From positions 1 to 64,000 of the forward strand of contig CAYLMK010000010.1 of the NCBI GenBank assembly GCA_964384945.1: DNA of 64,000 nt. The letters run 5' to 3'. The translations under genes and the position numbers were made by a program. The notes beneath the pieces are model-generated. The model was not told where the DNA came from and made no database searches. It worked only from the letters and a program-made list of their open reading frames with translations. The DNA is from S015-6 sp964384945. Lineage in GTDB: Bacteria > Desulfobacterota > DSWW01. Numbering within the stretch: position 1 is the stretch's first letter; each line of letters begins with the position of its first letter. Of the stretch, positions 57,466 to 64,000 are shown in pieces.

Positions 57466-58060
57466 ATGGGAAAAGGTTCCGTGTACGACGACTTGTACAA
57501 GAAACTGTCCGTTACCCCGAGCGGGGTGCCGAGAGGGGAAAAGCTTCTCGAGATCCTTCGGATCCTCTTCACGCCCGAGGAGGCGGAGTTGGCGGTGATG
57601 CTCCCCTTTATGCCCGTTCCCCTTTCGGCCATCGCCGAGGCAGCCGGGATGGATGTGGAGTCCGCGGGACGCGCCTTGTCGCGCATGGCGGACAAGGGGT
57701 TGGTGTACGCCGCCGAAGAGAAGGGGGTGCCGGTCTTCATGCTCTTCGGTGTCTCCTGGACCCTCTTCAAATTCCCGCTGATGAGCAATGTCCCCGGAGT
57801 GGATTACGAAAGGCTCAAACGGTTGTGCAGGGAGTTTCTCGCTAGGGAGTAGCGAGGGGGCCTGCCTGGAGATCGAGAAATGTATCGGTTGCGGCCTCTG
57901 CGTATCCTCCTGCCCGGAAGGCGCCCTGTCCCTGGTTCAGAGGTCGCCCCTTCCGGATGTGCCGACAGACGTTTTCGAATGGATGGTCAGGGCGGTTGAA
58001 ACCAGAGGCGTTAAGAAGGAGTTCTTCAGAGAGATGAGTGTGAGGAAAAGGGGGTTGTAA
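57466..58060 (+). pseudogene. frameshifted, internally deleted ferredoxin-type protein gene
   Basis: A good start (ATG 57466, GGAAGGGG upstream) gives 128 residues: VYDDLYKKLSVTPSGVPRGE, then LFTPEEAELAVMLPFMPVPL, a winged-helix-like part (MDVESAGRALSRMADKGLVY) and TAG at 57850-57852. The other frame continues from about 57850 with a [4Fe-4S] segment (CLEIEKCIGCGLCVSSCPEG) to a stop at 58060. Related proteins have both parts in one frame joined by a longer middle with a second cluster, so this is probably a decayed gene. The first part could still be translated. Confidence 0.6.
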
Positions 58061-58181
58061 TTTAGAGAAAGGAAAGAAAGAAGGACTCCGAATGCCTGAA
58101 TCGGAACATTTTCCGGAGAACTTCGCTTCCCCTCGATGGGCTGGTCCGCTGTGCAGACTTGACCCCTTTGTTGTTCCCGTC

Positions 58182-58488
58182 TCAGTGGAGTTCCGCGTCT
58201 CGCTTTGTCACCCGCTTGAACAGCTCCATGACCACCAGCAGGGTAAGTGCCATCGACAGGGCGATGAGCCACTCCGATGGTCTGACAGGCTCCACACGCA
58301 GGATGGCCGGCAGGGTCGGGGGTTTTCGGACAGGCAGCGCATTGGGTCCGTAAAAGCCCAGGCGGTGCGCCGCTTCCTTGTCATCGAGGCCCTCCGGGCC
58401 CTTTTGAAGCCCTTCCCTAGACGTCCCGCTCGTCCAAGGCGTGCCAAGGCTCTTCGCACAACCTGCACGCATGGGTCTTCTCTGCCAT
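58182..58488 (-). pseudogene. remnant of a P-type cation-transporting ATPase
   Basis: ATG 58488 with AGGAG upstream starts MAEKTHACRLCEEPWHALDE and reaches a stop after about 23 residues; a one-base shift restores GLQKGPEGLDDKEAAHRLGF followed by YGPNALPVRKPP, the N-terminal cation-ATPase domain. It then jumps directly to VEPVRPSEWLIALSMALTLL and a basic end, the C-terminal TM of such pumps. About 800 residues, including the phosphorylation and ATP domains, are deleted, so the product cannot transport. Confidence 0.65.
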
Positions 58489-58520
58489 GCCCGGACTCCT
58501 GTTCGTGGCGGCAATCGGGG

Positions 58521-59050
58521 TCAAACAATGGGGGTCAGGTTTTCATTTGACTTTTCGGTCTTCGCTTCGTCGATCCGCGGGGGATCTTCGAGGATCACGA
58601 CACCGTATTCCTCCTCGGCCCTGCGCTCCATGCCGAGGGTGATCGATGCCTCATGGTCCGGGATCGTGATCTCCCGGGTCATCCCCATGCCGCCCCGGGC
58701 CCCTCCGAATCCGGACCCAGACCGTACCGCTGCACGCGCAGGGGATAGGAGATCTCGATGACCTCGGCCGGCGCGTTCCTCGTGTTGGTCATGTTCGTGT
58801 GCACGCCGTCCATGCCGTCCTGCCCCTGCATGGCGCCGTGGCCTCCCCCGTAGGTCTCGACGTAGGAATAGTATTCAGCCGTCCGCGGATCCACGCCGCC
58901 GATGGGGAAGTTGCTCATGCTTTCGTGGAGGCCGCGGGCTCCCCGGAGAGGGCGATGTAGGTGTGCAGGAAGCCGTGCCTTACATCCGCGCCGAGCAGGC
59001 CGGCCGGGCTCAGCCTGCCGAGGACAAGGTTCGCATCGGTTACCGTCTCG
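58521..59050 (-). pseudogene. remnants of hyuA/hyuB (hydantoinase/oxoprolinase) genes
   Basis: The minus strand carries, in changing frames, VTDANLVLGRLSPAGLLG (a HyuA motif), then NFPIGGVDPRTAEYYSYVET, GGGHGAMQGQDGMDGVHTNM and TNTRNAPAEVIEISYPLRVQ (HyuB), then after a frameshift near 58690 GGMGMTREITIPDHEASITL and EEEYGVVILEDPPRIDEAKT to TGA 58521. Large parts of both subunits are missing and at least two frameshifts occur. This is a collapsed two-gene operon, not a functional enzyme. Confidence 0.65.
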
Positions 59051-59071
59051 CAGCGTTTTCAGAAAGAAACG

Positions 59072-59108
59072 TGTCGGCATTCATTACAGGCTGTAAAGAG
59101 TGCGGTCT
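59072..59108. promoter_or_regulatory. putative enhancer site upstream of the CoA-transferase gene
   Basis: The core ATTACA-GGC-TGTAAA (59083-59097) is flanked on the left by TGTCGGC (59072-59078) at the same spacing as at 7807; the right arm is degenerate. AGAAAGAAA precedes the left arm. It is about 75 bp upstream of the sigma-54 promoter. Confidence 0.63.
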
Positions 59109-59172
59109 GCGATCGCAACCGTCGGGCAGGTTCCGCCGGGCGATCCTGACGCTTTTCGGCGGGAGAAGAATC

Positions 59173-59188
59173 TGGTATGGATCTTGCT
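59173..59188 (+). promoter_or_regulatory. sigma-54 promoter of the CoA-transferase gene
   Basis: TGGTATGGATCTTGCT: two changes in the -24 box, perfect -12 box and spacing. The expected start near 59200 excludes the upstream ATG at 59177 and supports ATG 59252. Confidence 0.7.
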
Positions 59189-59251
59189 GAAGAGCAATCG
59201 GACAGCCCCGTATCCGGGCAGCAAGACCACCCAAGGACGGAGGAGAGACAC

Positions 59252-60541
59252 ATGAGGAAAAAGGGACAGCGGCCGCCGGGTCGGGTGCCGGCACCGGCGT
59301 TGACCCCGGCCTTCGGGCCCCTTCAGGGGATTCGGGTATTGTCCACCGGAAGCATCATCGCCATGCCGCACGCGGCCACCATGATGGCCGACTTCGGGGC
59401 GGAGGTGATCCACGTCGAACGGCCGCGCTACGGGGATACCTACCGCACCCTGGCCCCGTTCGTCAGGGATTCGAGCGGGAAGCAGGTCGGAGCGAGCTGG
59501 GCGCAGGATGCCCGCAACCGTCTGAGCCTCAGCCTCGAAGTCGACATGAAGGTCCCCGAGTCAAGGGAGATCTTCCTCGGACTGGTGCGCAACTGCGACA
59601 TCTGGTTCGAGAATCTCGTCTGGCTGACCAAGTTCGGCATTTCGGACGCGATGTGCCTCGAGGCCAATCCCCGGCTCGTAATCGTCCACGTGAGCGGCTT
59701 CGGACGCCCCGAGTTCGGGGGCGTTTCCGAGGTCTGCGACCGAGGCTCCTTCGACATGATCGGCCAGGCCGCCAGCGGCTGGCTCAATCTGATCGGCTTT
59801 CCGGAGCCGAATCCTCCCTCGCTCGTCAAGCCCTGGAGCAGCGACTACTACTCGGCGCTGACCGCGCTCTTTGCCGGCCTGAGCGGCTACATCCACGCCC
59901 AGAAGACCGGACAGGGGCAGTCCATCGACGTCTCCCAGTTCGAGGCGAACGCCCGGGTTCTCTCCGACACCTTCGTGTCGTCCAGCGAGGCCCGTCTGGT
60001 CCGGGAGAGAAGCGGCAACAAGCCCCCCGCCTTCCAGCCCTACGACGTATTCAAGGCCAAGGACCGCTGGGTCGCGCTCGGCGCCTTCGGGCCCGCCGTC
60101 TACGAGCGGTTCCTCAAGGCCCTGGAACTGGACCCGGAGGAGTTCGCCTGGAAGAAGTGCGGCGGCTCGATCGAGGCAGTGGCCTCCGAGAAAGGGCAGG
60201 AACTGGACCGCATCACGCGCGCCTGGATCGCCGGGCGCACGGCCCGGGAGGTGGAAGAACACATGGCGCGCCACCGGGTGCCCTGCTCGGTCGTCATCAA
60301 CGCAAAGGATGCCTTCGAAAGCCCGCACTGGAGGGAGAGAGAGGATTTCATCGAATACGAGGACCAGACCCTGGGGAGGAACATCCGGGCGCTGGGGGTC
60401 ATCCCCAAGTTCGCAAAGACCCGGGGTCGGGTCTGGCGGGGCGCAGCCTCTCTGGGGCAGGACACGGACGCGATCCTGAAGACGCTGCTGGGCTACAGCG
60501 AGGAGAAGATCGCCCGATTGCGTGAACGCCGAATCATCTAA
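59252..60541 (+). CDS. class III CoA-transferase (CaiB/BaiF family)
   Basis: 429 residues. Family features: LQGIRVLSTGSIIAMPHAAT, MMADFGAEVIHVERPRYGDT, the catalytic Asp in DRGSFDMIGQAASGW (about residue 168), and the swapped-ring region DYYSALTALFAGLSGYIHAQ with KTGQGQSIDVSQFEANARV. It should move CoA between carboxylic acids, as in carnitine-type metabolism; substrate unknown. GGAGGAGAG is 6 nt before ATG 59252. It stands alone, downstream of the remnant cluster, under a sigma-54 promoter with enhancer palindrome. Confidence 0.9.
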   Translation: MRKKGQRPPGRVPAPALTPAFGPLQGIRVLSTGSIIAMPHAATMMADFGAEVIHVERPRYGDTYRTLAPFVRDSSGKQVGASWAQDARNRLSLSLEVDMKVPESREIFLGLVRNCDIWFENLVWLTKFGISDAMCLEANPRLVIVHVSGFGRPEFGGVSEVCDRGSFDMIGQAASGWLNLIGFPEPNPPSLVKPWSSDYYSALTALFAGLSGYIHAQKTGQGQSIDVSQFEANARVLSDTFVSSSEARLVRERSGNKPPAFQPYDVFKAKDRWVALGAFGPAVYERFLKALELDPEEFAWKKCGGSIEAVASEKGQELDRITRAWIAGRTAREVEEHMARHRVPCSVVINAKDAFESPHWREREDFIEYEDQTLGRNIRALGVIPKFAKTRGRVWRGAASLGQDTDAILKTLLGYSEEKIARLRERRII

Positions 60542-60552
60542 CTGCGCGGGCG

Positions 60553-61437
60553 TCACACCCTGAGATTCCCCGTGCGCGCCGGCCGGCTTCTCCTGAGCAT
60601 GTACGCGCCGACCTCTGCTCCCGCGGCTTCCGCGATGACCGCACACTTGACCTGAAAGAGGAAGTAGAGGCTGCCCCGCGCGTCGCTCAGCGCCTCGAAG
60701 TTTCCCTGTCCCTTTGCGACAACGACGTCTGCGGCCTCGAAGAGCTTGCGCAGCTCGGGCGGCGCCTCGGCGAGGACCGTCCCGGGCGCGTCGTTCCCGT
60801 TGTCGATGACCGGTACGAGACGATCCAGCCCCACGAAGCGGGCATCCTCGAAGGTGGCGTCGTTCAAGATCGGGCGGCCCCTGACCACATAGGTGATATC
60901 CGCCTCGGACAGGCGCTTCAGCACCTCGATGAGCAACCTGTCGAAAACGATCTCGCCGGCGTTGTCGCCGAGATAGAGGATGGAGCGGGCCTTGAGGATG
61001 TCCGCCCGGAAGGCCTCGTAATCCCAGACACGGAAAGGAGCGCTTTCCGCCTTCTCCAGTTCCCGGTCGAGGTCGAAGCCGCCCGCCTTGGCGCCGAAGT
61101 CGATGACATTGCCTGCGATGGCGAGCCGCACAGCGATCTCCAGCGGATCGGCGACCGCCTCCACGCGTGCGCGCAGTCCAGGAAGAAGGGCGAGCGCCCT
61201 CCTGTTGTATTCCTGCTTCTTGCCGGCGTAGGGGTCCGGGTTTCCGGAGACCTTCCGGATGAGACGGTGTGCCCTTTGGGTGACCTGCGGCGGGGACACG
61301 TCGAGGCCGAGTTCCATCAGCAGGCCCATGACCCGATTCAGGATCTCCCGTTGCGTGGCCTTGTCCGTCCCGGCCGCCCTGGCGGCCTCCAGGGCCTGCC
61401 TGAGCATGCACGGAAAACAATCCAGGTGCGTCTTCAT
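60553..61437 (-). CDS. DUF89 (ARMT1-like) metal-dependent phosphatase
   Basis: 294 residues. N-terminal CxxC (LDCFPCMLRQALEAA) and the family core IAGNVIDFGA, ILYLGDNAGEIVFDRLLIEV, ITYVVRGRPILNDATFEDAR and VVAKGQGNFEAL, in which Asp, Asn and Lys bind metal and phosphate. Archaeal and bacterial members of this size are damage-control phosphatases acting on sugar phosphates or phosphometabolites. It converges with the CoA-transferase gene (11 nt). No clear ribosome site precedes ATG 61437. Confidence 0.87.
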   Translation of the reverse strand: MKTHLDCFPCMLRQALEAARAAGTDKATQREILNRVMGLLMELGLDVSPPQVTQRAHRLIRKVSGNPDPYAGKKQEYNRRALALLPGLRARVEAVADPLEIAVRLAIAGNVIDFGAKAGGFDLDRELEKAESAPFRVWDYEAFRADILKARSILYLGDNAGEIVFDRLLIEVLKRLSEADITYVVRGRPILNDATFEDARFVGLDRLVPVIDNGNDAPGTVLAEAPPELRKLFEAADVVVAKGQGNFEALSDARGSLYFLFQVKCAVIAEAAGAEVGAYMLRRSRPARTGNLRV

Positions 61438-61495
61438 CAGCGAGACTCGGATGCCGTCCGCGAAGGACAGCGGGTTTCCCCCGCCGTGCCTTTCG

Positions 61496-62155
61496 CTAGC
61501 GCGGGCGCACCACCGACTTCAGGATCCAGCCGTCCGCGAACTGGGGGCAGCTCTGGCGGTACCAGTTGCCCTTCTGTTCCAGCACGACGATGGTTGCGCC
61601 CTGGTAGAGGATCCCCAGGCTCTTGTGGGCGATGTCCGGGGCGGCGAACACCTCCGTAGCCTCCGTCACGCGAAAGACGGCGGGAAGCAGGAGAGGGGGC
61701 TTCTCCTCGAGCGCCGCACCGGCCCTCTCGCCGTCGGACTGGATGAGAAGGATCTTTGCCCTTTGCAGCAACTCCTCCATGGAGGCCTCTTCGATTTCCA
61801 GGCTCGCATTCAGCTGCGCCGGGGTCAGACGCCAGGCGCCGGCGGACAGCTCCTTGCTTCGGAAGAGCCCCCAGAAAATCAGGTCCGTGACAAAGGGCGC
61901 CCAGGAGAATTCGCTCCTGATCTCGGCGCGGTACTCCAGGTAGCCCTTCTTCCGCAGCACGACGGTGTGGGGTTCGTTCCTCGTCAGCACGAGCCTGGCC
62001 GGGGTCTGAATGCTTGCTCCGTCGACCTCACCCGAGGCCCGGGGCGGATAGGAATCGATCCGTACCTCCTGGGTGTTTCCACGAAACAGGGACGCACACC
62101 CCGATGCGAGGCAAAGGGAGAGCAGGAGGGGGACCGCGCGAGTCTTCATGTTCAT
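61496..62155 (-). CDS. lipoprotein with PEGA-like and SH3-like domains
   Basis: 219 residues from ATG 62155. Lipobox LASGC near residue 20 (PLLLSLCLASGC) predicts a lipid-anchored protein. The next part resembles a PEGA-type repeat (VRIDSYPPRASGEVDGASIQ, HTVVLRKKGYLEYRAEI), and the C-terminus an SH3b-like domain (AAPDIAHKSLGILYQGATIV, NWYRQSCPQFADGWILKSVV). Other in-frame ATGs (62182, 62149) are possible because none has a good ribosome site. It may bind the cell wall; target unknown. Confidence 0.78.
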   Translation of the reverse strand: MNMKTRAVPLLLSLCLASGCASLFRGNTQEVRIDSYPPRASGEVDGASIQTPARLVLTRNEPHTVVLRKKGYLEYRAEIRSEFSWAPFVTDLIFWGLFRSKELSAGAWRLTPAQLNASLEIEEASMEELLQRAKILLIQSDGERAGAALEEKPPLLLPAVFRVTEATEVFAAPDIAHKSLGILYQGATIVVLEQKGNWYRQSCPQFADGWILKSVVRPR

Positions 62156-62259
62156 GGAGGAAGCCCAACGGTTCCCTTTCATTGTAGGGAAAAACGGGAA
62201 AAAAGAAAAGGAAGTTACATGACGAGTGCATGGTTTCTATTAAATATAATTTTAACAAT

Positions 62260-62402
62260 TCAGAACTCGGTCCGGATCCCTGCCCAGAGGATCCTGCCGG
62301 GGGCGGCCTTGAAGGGATCCTCCTTGTAGTGCTCGTCCGGGCATCCATCCCTCGCCCGGGACGGAATCCTTTGGAGGGTATGGATCGGAGAATTCTCCCC
62401 AC
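62260..62402 (-). pseudogene. possible remnant of an outer-membrane receptor C-terminus
   Basis: The minus strand reads DEHYKEDPFKAAPGRILWAG then IRTEF and TGA (62262-62260), the pattern of a TonB-dependent receptor C-terminus with terminal aromatic residue. Upstream, after a shift of frame, SIPSKGFRPGRGMD fits the same family. No complete gene is present. The 62183-62579 gap is otherwise non-coding, with an AT-rich patch at 62231-62260 and a TTGACT-type -35-like sequence at 62492. Confidence 0.3.
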
Positions 62403-62579
62403 GAGAAGGGGAATTCATTTCTTTGTCAAACCGCAGGGATTTCGGCCCGCCCGGCCGCCTGCGCGCTCGGCGCGAGGTGCGATCTGCGCAGGTTGACTTT
62501 CTTTTCCCCTGTTTGCTAAGGTGAAACGCAAGGCGTTTGTGGATCGAGGGAACACCGGACCGGCAGGAGGATCTTCGGG

Positions 62580-62969
62580 ATGAGCGAAAAAAAGAGAGTA
62601 CTCGTTGTGGATGATGAACCGGATTTCGCCGACCTCGTGAAGCAATACCTGGAACAGGCCGGCTTCGAGGTGGAGGTGGCCTACGACGGAGTGCAAGGAC
62701 TCAAAAAGGTGAAGGCCAACCCGCCGGATGCGATCGTTCTGGACGTGATGATGCCCGAGAAGGACGGCTACGAGGTCTGCGCCGAGCTCAAGAAAGACGA
62801 AAAATACAGCGGGATTCCTATCGTGCTGCTCACGGCCGTGAGCAGCCATGTCGGTACCACCCAATACTCCCACTACGACGGGATGAGCACGGAGGCGGAT
62901 GATTATCTTCCCAAGCCCGCCTCGGCCCAGGAGATCACCGAGAGCGTGAAAAGCCTTCTGGGCGTCTGA
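62580..62969 (+). CDS. single-domain response regulator
   Basis: 129 residues: VLVVDDEPDFADLVKQYLEQ, acceptor Asp in AIVLDVMMPEKDGYEVC, Thr in VLLTAVSSHVG, Lys in YLPKPASAQEITES. A longer alpha4 region (TTQYSHYDGMSTEADD) makes it similar to the RR at 7998, not to the TGHA-type RRs. AGGAGGA precedes ATG 62580. No kinase gene is on its strand; the HK converging at 63185 may be its partner. Confidence 0.88.
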   Translation: MSEKKRVLVVDDEPDFADLVKQYLEQAGFEVEVAYDGVQGLKKVKANPPDAIVLDVMMPEKDGYEVCAELKKDEKYSGIPIVLLTAVSSHVGTTQYSHYDGMSTEADDYLPKPASAQEITESVKSLLGV

Positions 62970-62977
62970 AGCGGAGC

Positions 62978-62993
62978 GCGGCCGGGCCGCTTT
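62978..62993 (+). terminator. hairpin after the 62580 RR gene
   Basis: GCGGCC-G-GGCCGC is a near-perfect GC-rich palindrome 9 nt after the stop, followed by TTT and CCCGCC. The U-tract is short, so termination is plausible but not certain. Confidence 0.35.
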
Positions 62994-63091
62994 CCCGCCT
63001 TGCTCTCCGCGGCGACCGACTCGGTACGGCATTCGCAAACGATGCCGGGGGGTTGCCGCGTTCCTTCGGTATTCGCAATCGCCGGTCCTGT

Positions 63092-63163
63092 GCTTGGATT
63101 ACGGCAGCGAGGCGGAAATCCGCCGGCTTTCGTGGATGCCGAATCAAGTCCGGCATGACAAAC
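63092..63163. repeat. REP-like palindromic element
   Basis: In the convergent gap 62970-63184, GGCGG-AAAT-CCGCC (about 63112-63125) is followed by ATGCCG and CGGCAT separated by 9 nt (about 63136-63156), and by GACAAACG. The form (paired short palindromes ending in CATGACAAACG) recalls the REP/BIME-type repeats of intergenic DNA. A genome-wide copy count is needed to call it. Confidence 0.4.
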
Positions 63164-63184
63164 GAAGAGACGATGAGGATCCGA

Positions 63185-64000
63185 TCAAGAAGCGGCCGCG
63201 CTTGCACTCTCCTGAGGCGGGACGGAAGACACCGGCAGGACGACCGTGAAGGTGCTCCCCTTGCCGGGCTCGCTCTCCAGTTCGATCTTCCCCCCCAGGT
63301 CGTCCACGATTCCCTTGACGATCGGGAGACCCAGTCCCGTCCCCGTGATGTAGCGGGTGTTGTCGTCCTTGACCCGGTAGAACTTCTCGAAGATCCGCTC
63401 CTGGTGCCTCTTTTCGATGCCGAAGCCGTTGTCCTTCACCGCCACCCGGACACAGTCGTCTCGGCTCGCTGCGCTCACCTCGATGCGTCCTTTTTCCCCC
63501 GTGTAGTGGATGGCGTTCGTGATGAGGTTCCCGAAGACGATCTCGAGCGACTGCGGGTCGGCGAGCACCCTGGGCAGGCCCTGCTCCGGAAGCTCGAGCG
63601 TGAGGGTATGCCCCTTGCCTTTTGCCTTGGAGTCGAGGAATTCGACGACGCCGGTGAGAATCCCGGCGAGATCGATCGGCTTCCGGTCCTTCGTGATCAG
63701 CCCGGACTCGATCCGGGAGAGATCGAGCAGGTCGCCGATCATCGTGATCAGCCCCTGCGTCTTCTCCTTGGCCCGGGCGAGCAGGTGCCGCTGCTCGGCC
63801 GGGGTGTCGCCGGCCAGCTTGGTCAGCACCATGGCGAGCTGTTCGTGGATGGTCGCAAGAGGGGACCGGAGTTCGTGTGAAACCTTGGCGACGAACTCGG
63901 ACTTGAGCTTGTCGAGTTCCATCAGGCCGCTGATGTCGATGACCACGGTCACCGCGCCGAGGCACTCTCCGGTCTCGCTGCGTATGGTCGTCGAATCGGC
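63185..64000 (-). CDS. sensor histidine kinase, 5' part outside the window
   Basis: The frame is open to the window end, giving 271 residues of the C-terminal part. It begins inside a PAS-like domain (TIRSETGECLGAVTVVIDIS), then HisKA with H-box VAKVSHELRSPLATI and HATPase (NLITNAIHYTGEKG, DNGFGIEK, GTGLGLPIVKG). The Met at 63952 is internal, not the start, since the PAS reading continues before it. No receiver or output domain follows. It converges on the RR at 62580. Confidence 0.88.
   Translation of the reverse strand, partial: ADSTTIRSETGECLGAVTVVIDISGLMELDKLKSEFVAKVSHELRSPLATIHEQLAMVLTKLAGDTPAEQRHLLARAKEKTQGLITMIGDLLDLSRIESGLITKDRKPIDLAGILTGVVEFLDSKAKGKGHTLTLELPEQGLPRVLADPQSLEIVFGNLITNAIHYTGEKGRIEVSAASRDDCVRVAVKDNGFGIEKRHQERIFEKFYRVKDDNTRYITGTGLGLPIVKGIVDDLGGKIELESEPGKGSTFTVVLPVSSVPPQESASAAAS

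Noticed and set aside
1..64000. CRISPR arrays, tRNA or rRNA genes, prophage or complete insertion sequences
   Set aside because: No regularly spaced repeats, cloverleaf sequences, rRNA-like blocks or intact transposase with inverted repeats were seen on reading both strands; a covariance-model search would be decisive.

Overview
The window is high-GC, gene-dense bacterial DNA with mostly strong Shine-Dalgarno sites. Its content (bidirectional-type [NiFe] hydrogenase, NfnAB transhydrogenase, many two-component proteins, TauE/SafE and DASS transporters, CoA-activating enzymes, frequent -24/-12 promoters) suggests an anaerobic Desulfobacterota (deltaproteobacterial) chromosome, perhaps a sulfate reducer or syntroph. 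This is an inference from gene content only; there is no rRNA or tRNA gene to anchor it.

Layout. 0.2-2.1 kb: an outer-membrane barrel protein, then three small minus-strand genes. 2.4-7.6 kb (minus): DUF3373-type porin, membrane histidine kinase (HK), receiver-HK hybrid. 8.0-27.6 kb (plus): one long apparent operon with a response regulator (RR), a six-TM GAF HK, hoxE, an ATPase, a ferredoxin, a ferritin-like protein, a NuoF-GltD fusion, a NuoG-like subunit, hoxY, hoxH, a maturation protease, hypF-C-D-E, then DRTGG, CBS-ATPase, DRTGG and PHP genes. 27.7-29.9 kb: Cache HK and RR. 30.5-32.8 kb: nfnAB. 32.8-35.2 kb: divergent double-domain Usp genes. 35.4-43.2 kb (minus): a single apparent operon of Cache HK, three single-domain RRs, TauE/SafE transporter, small membrane protein and a PEP-synthase-like phosphohistidine protein. 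43.7-44.9 kb: a kinase-less paralogue of the hydrogenase-operon sensor. 44.9-47.6 kb (minus): NDP-forming acyl-CoA synthetase fused to GNAT. 47.9-53.8 kb: second PEP-synthase-like protein, Cache-PAS HK, RR with Fis-like HTH but no AAA+ domain, CBS protein. 53.9-57.2 kb: DASS permease and acyl-CoA ligase. 57.2-59.1 kb: a cluster of gene remnants (transposase, ferredoxin, P-type ATPase, hyuA/hyuB). 59.2-64.0 kb: CaiB-type CoA-transferase, DUF89 protein, lipoprotein, RR and a truncated HK.

The most striking signal is regulatory. At least nine good sigma-54 promoters precede unrelated-looking operons. Most have, about 70-240 bp upstream, a shared palindrome with core TTTACA-N3-TGTAAA, in several cases flanked by TGTCGGC/GCCGACA arms spanning exactly 37 bp. 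This would make hydrogenase, NfnAB, Usp, sensor/RR and CoA-transferase genes one enhancer-dependent regulon whose AAA+ activator is not encoded in the window.

The second theme is a Hox-type [NiFe] hydrogenase that carries accessory genes usually seen beside trimeric [FeFe] hydrogenases (HATPase, ferredoxin, DRTGG, CBS-ATPase, PHP) and a NuoF subunit fused to an NfnB/GltD-like flavoprotein. The third is a pair of PEP-synthase-like proteins that keep the ATP-grasp and phosphohistidine domains but have an uncharacterised C-terminal domain instead of the PEP/pyruvate barrel, each linked to HK/RR genes.
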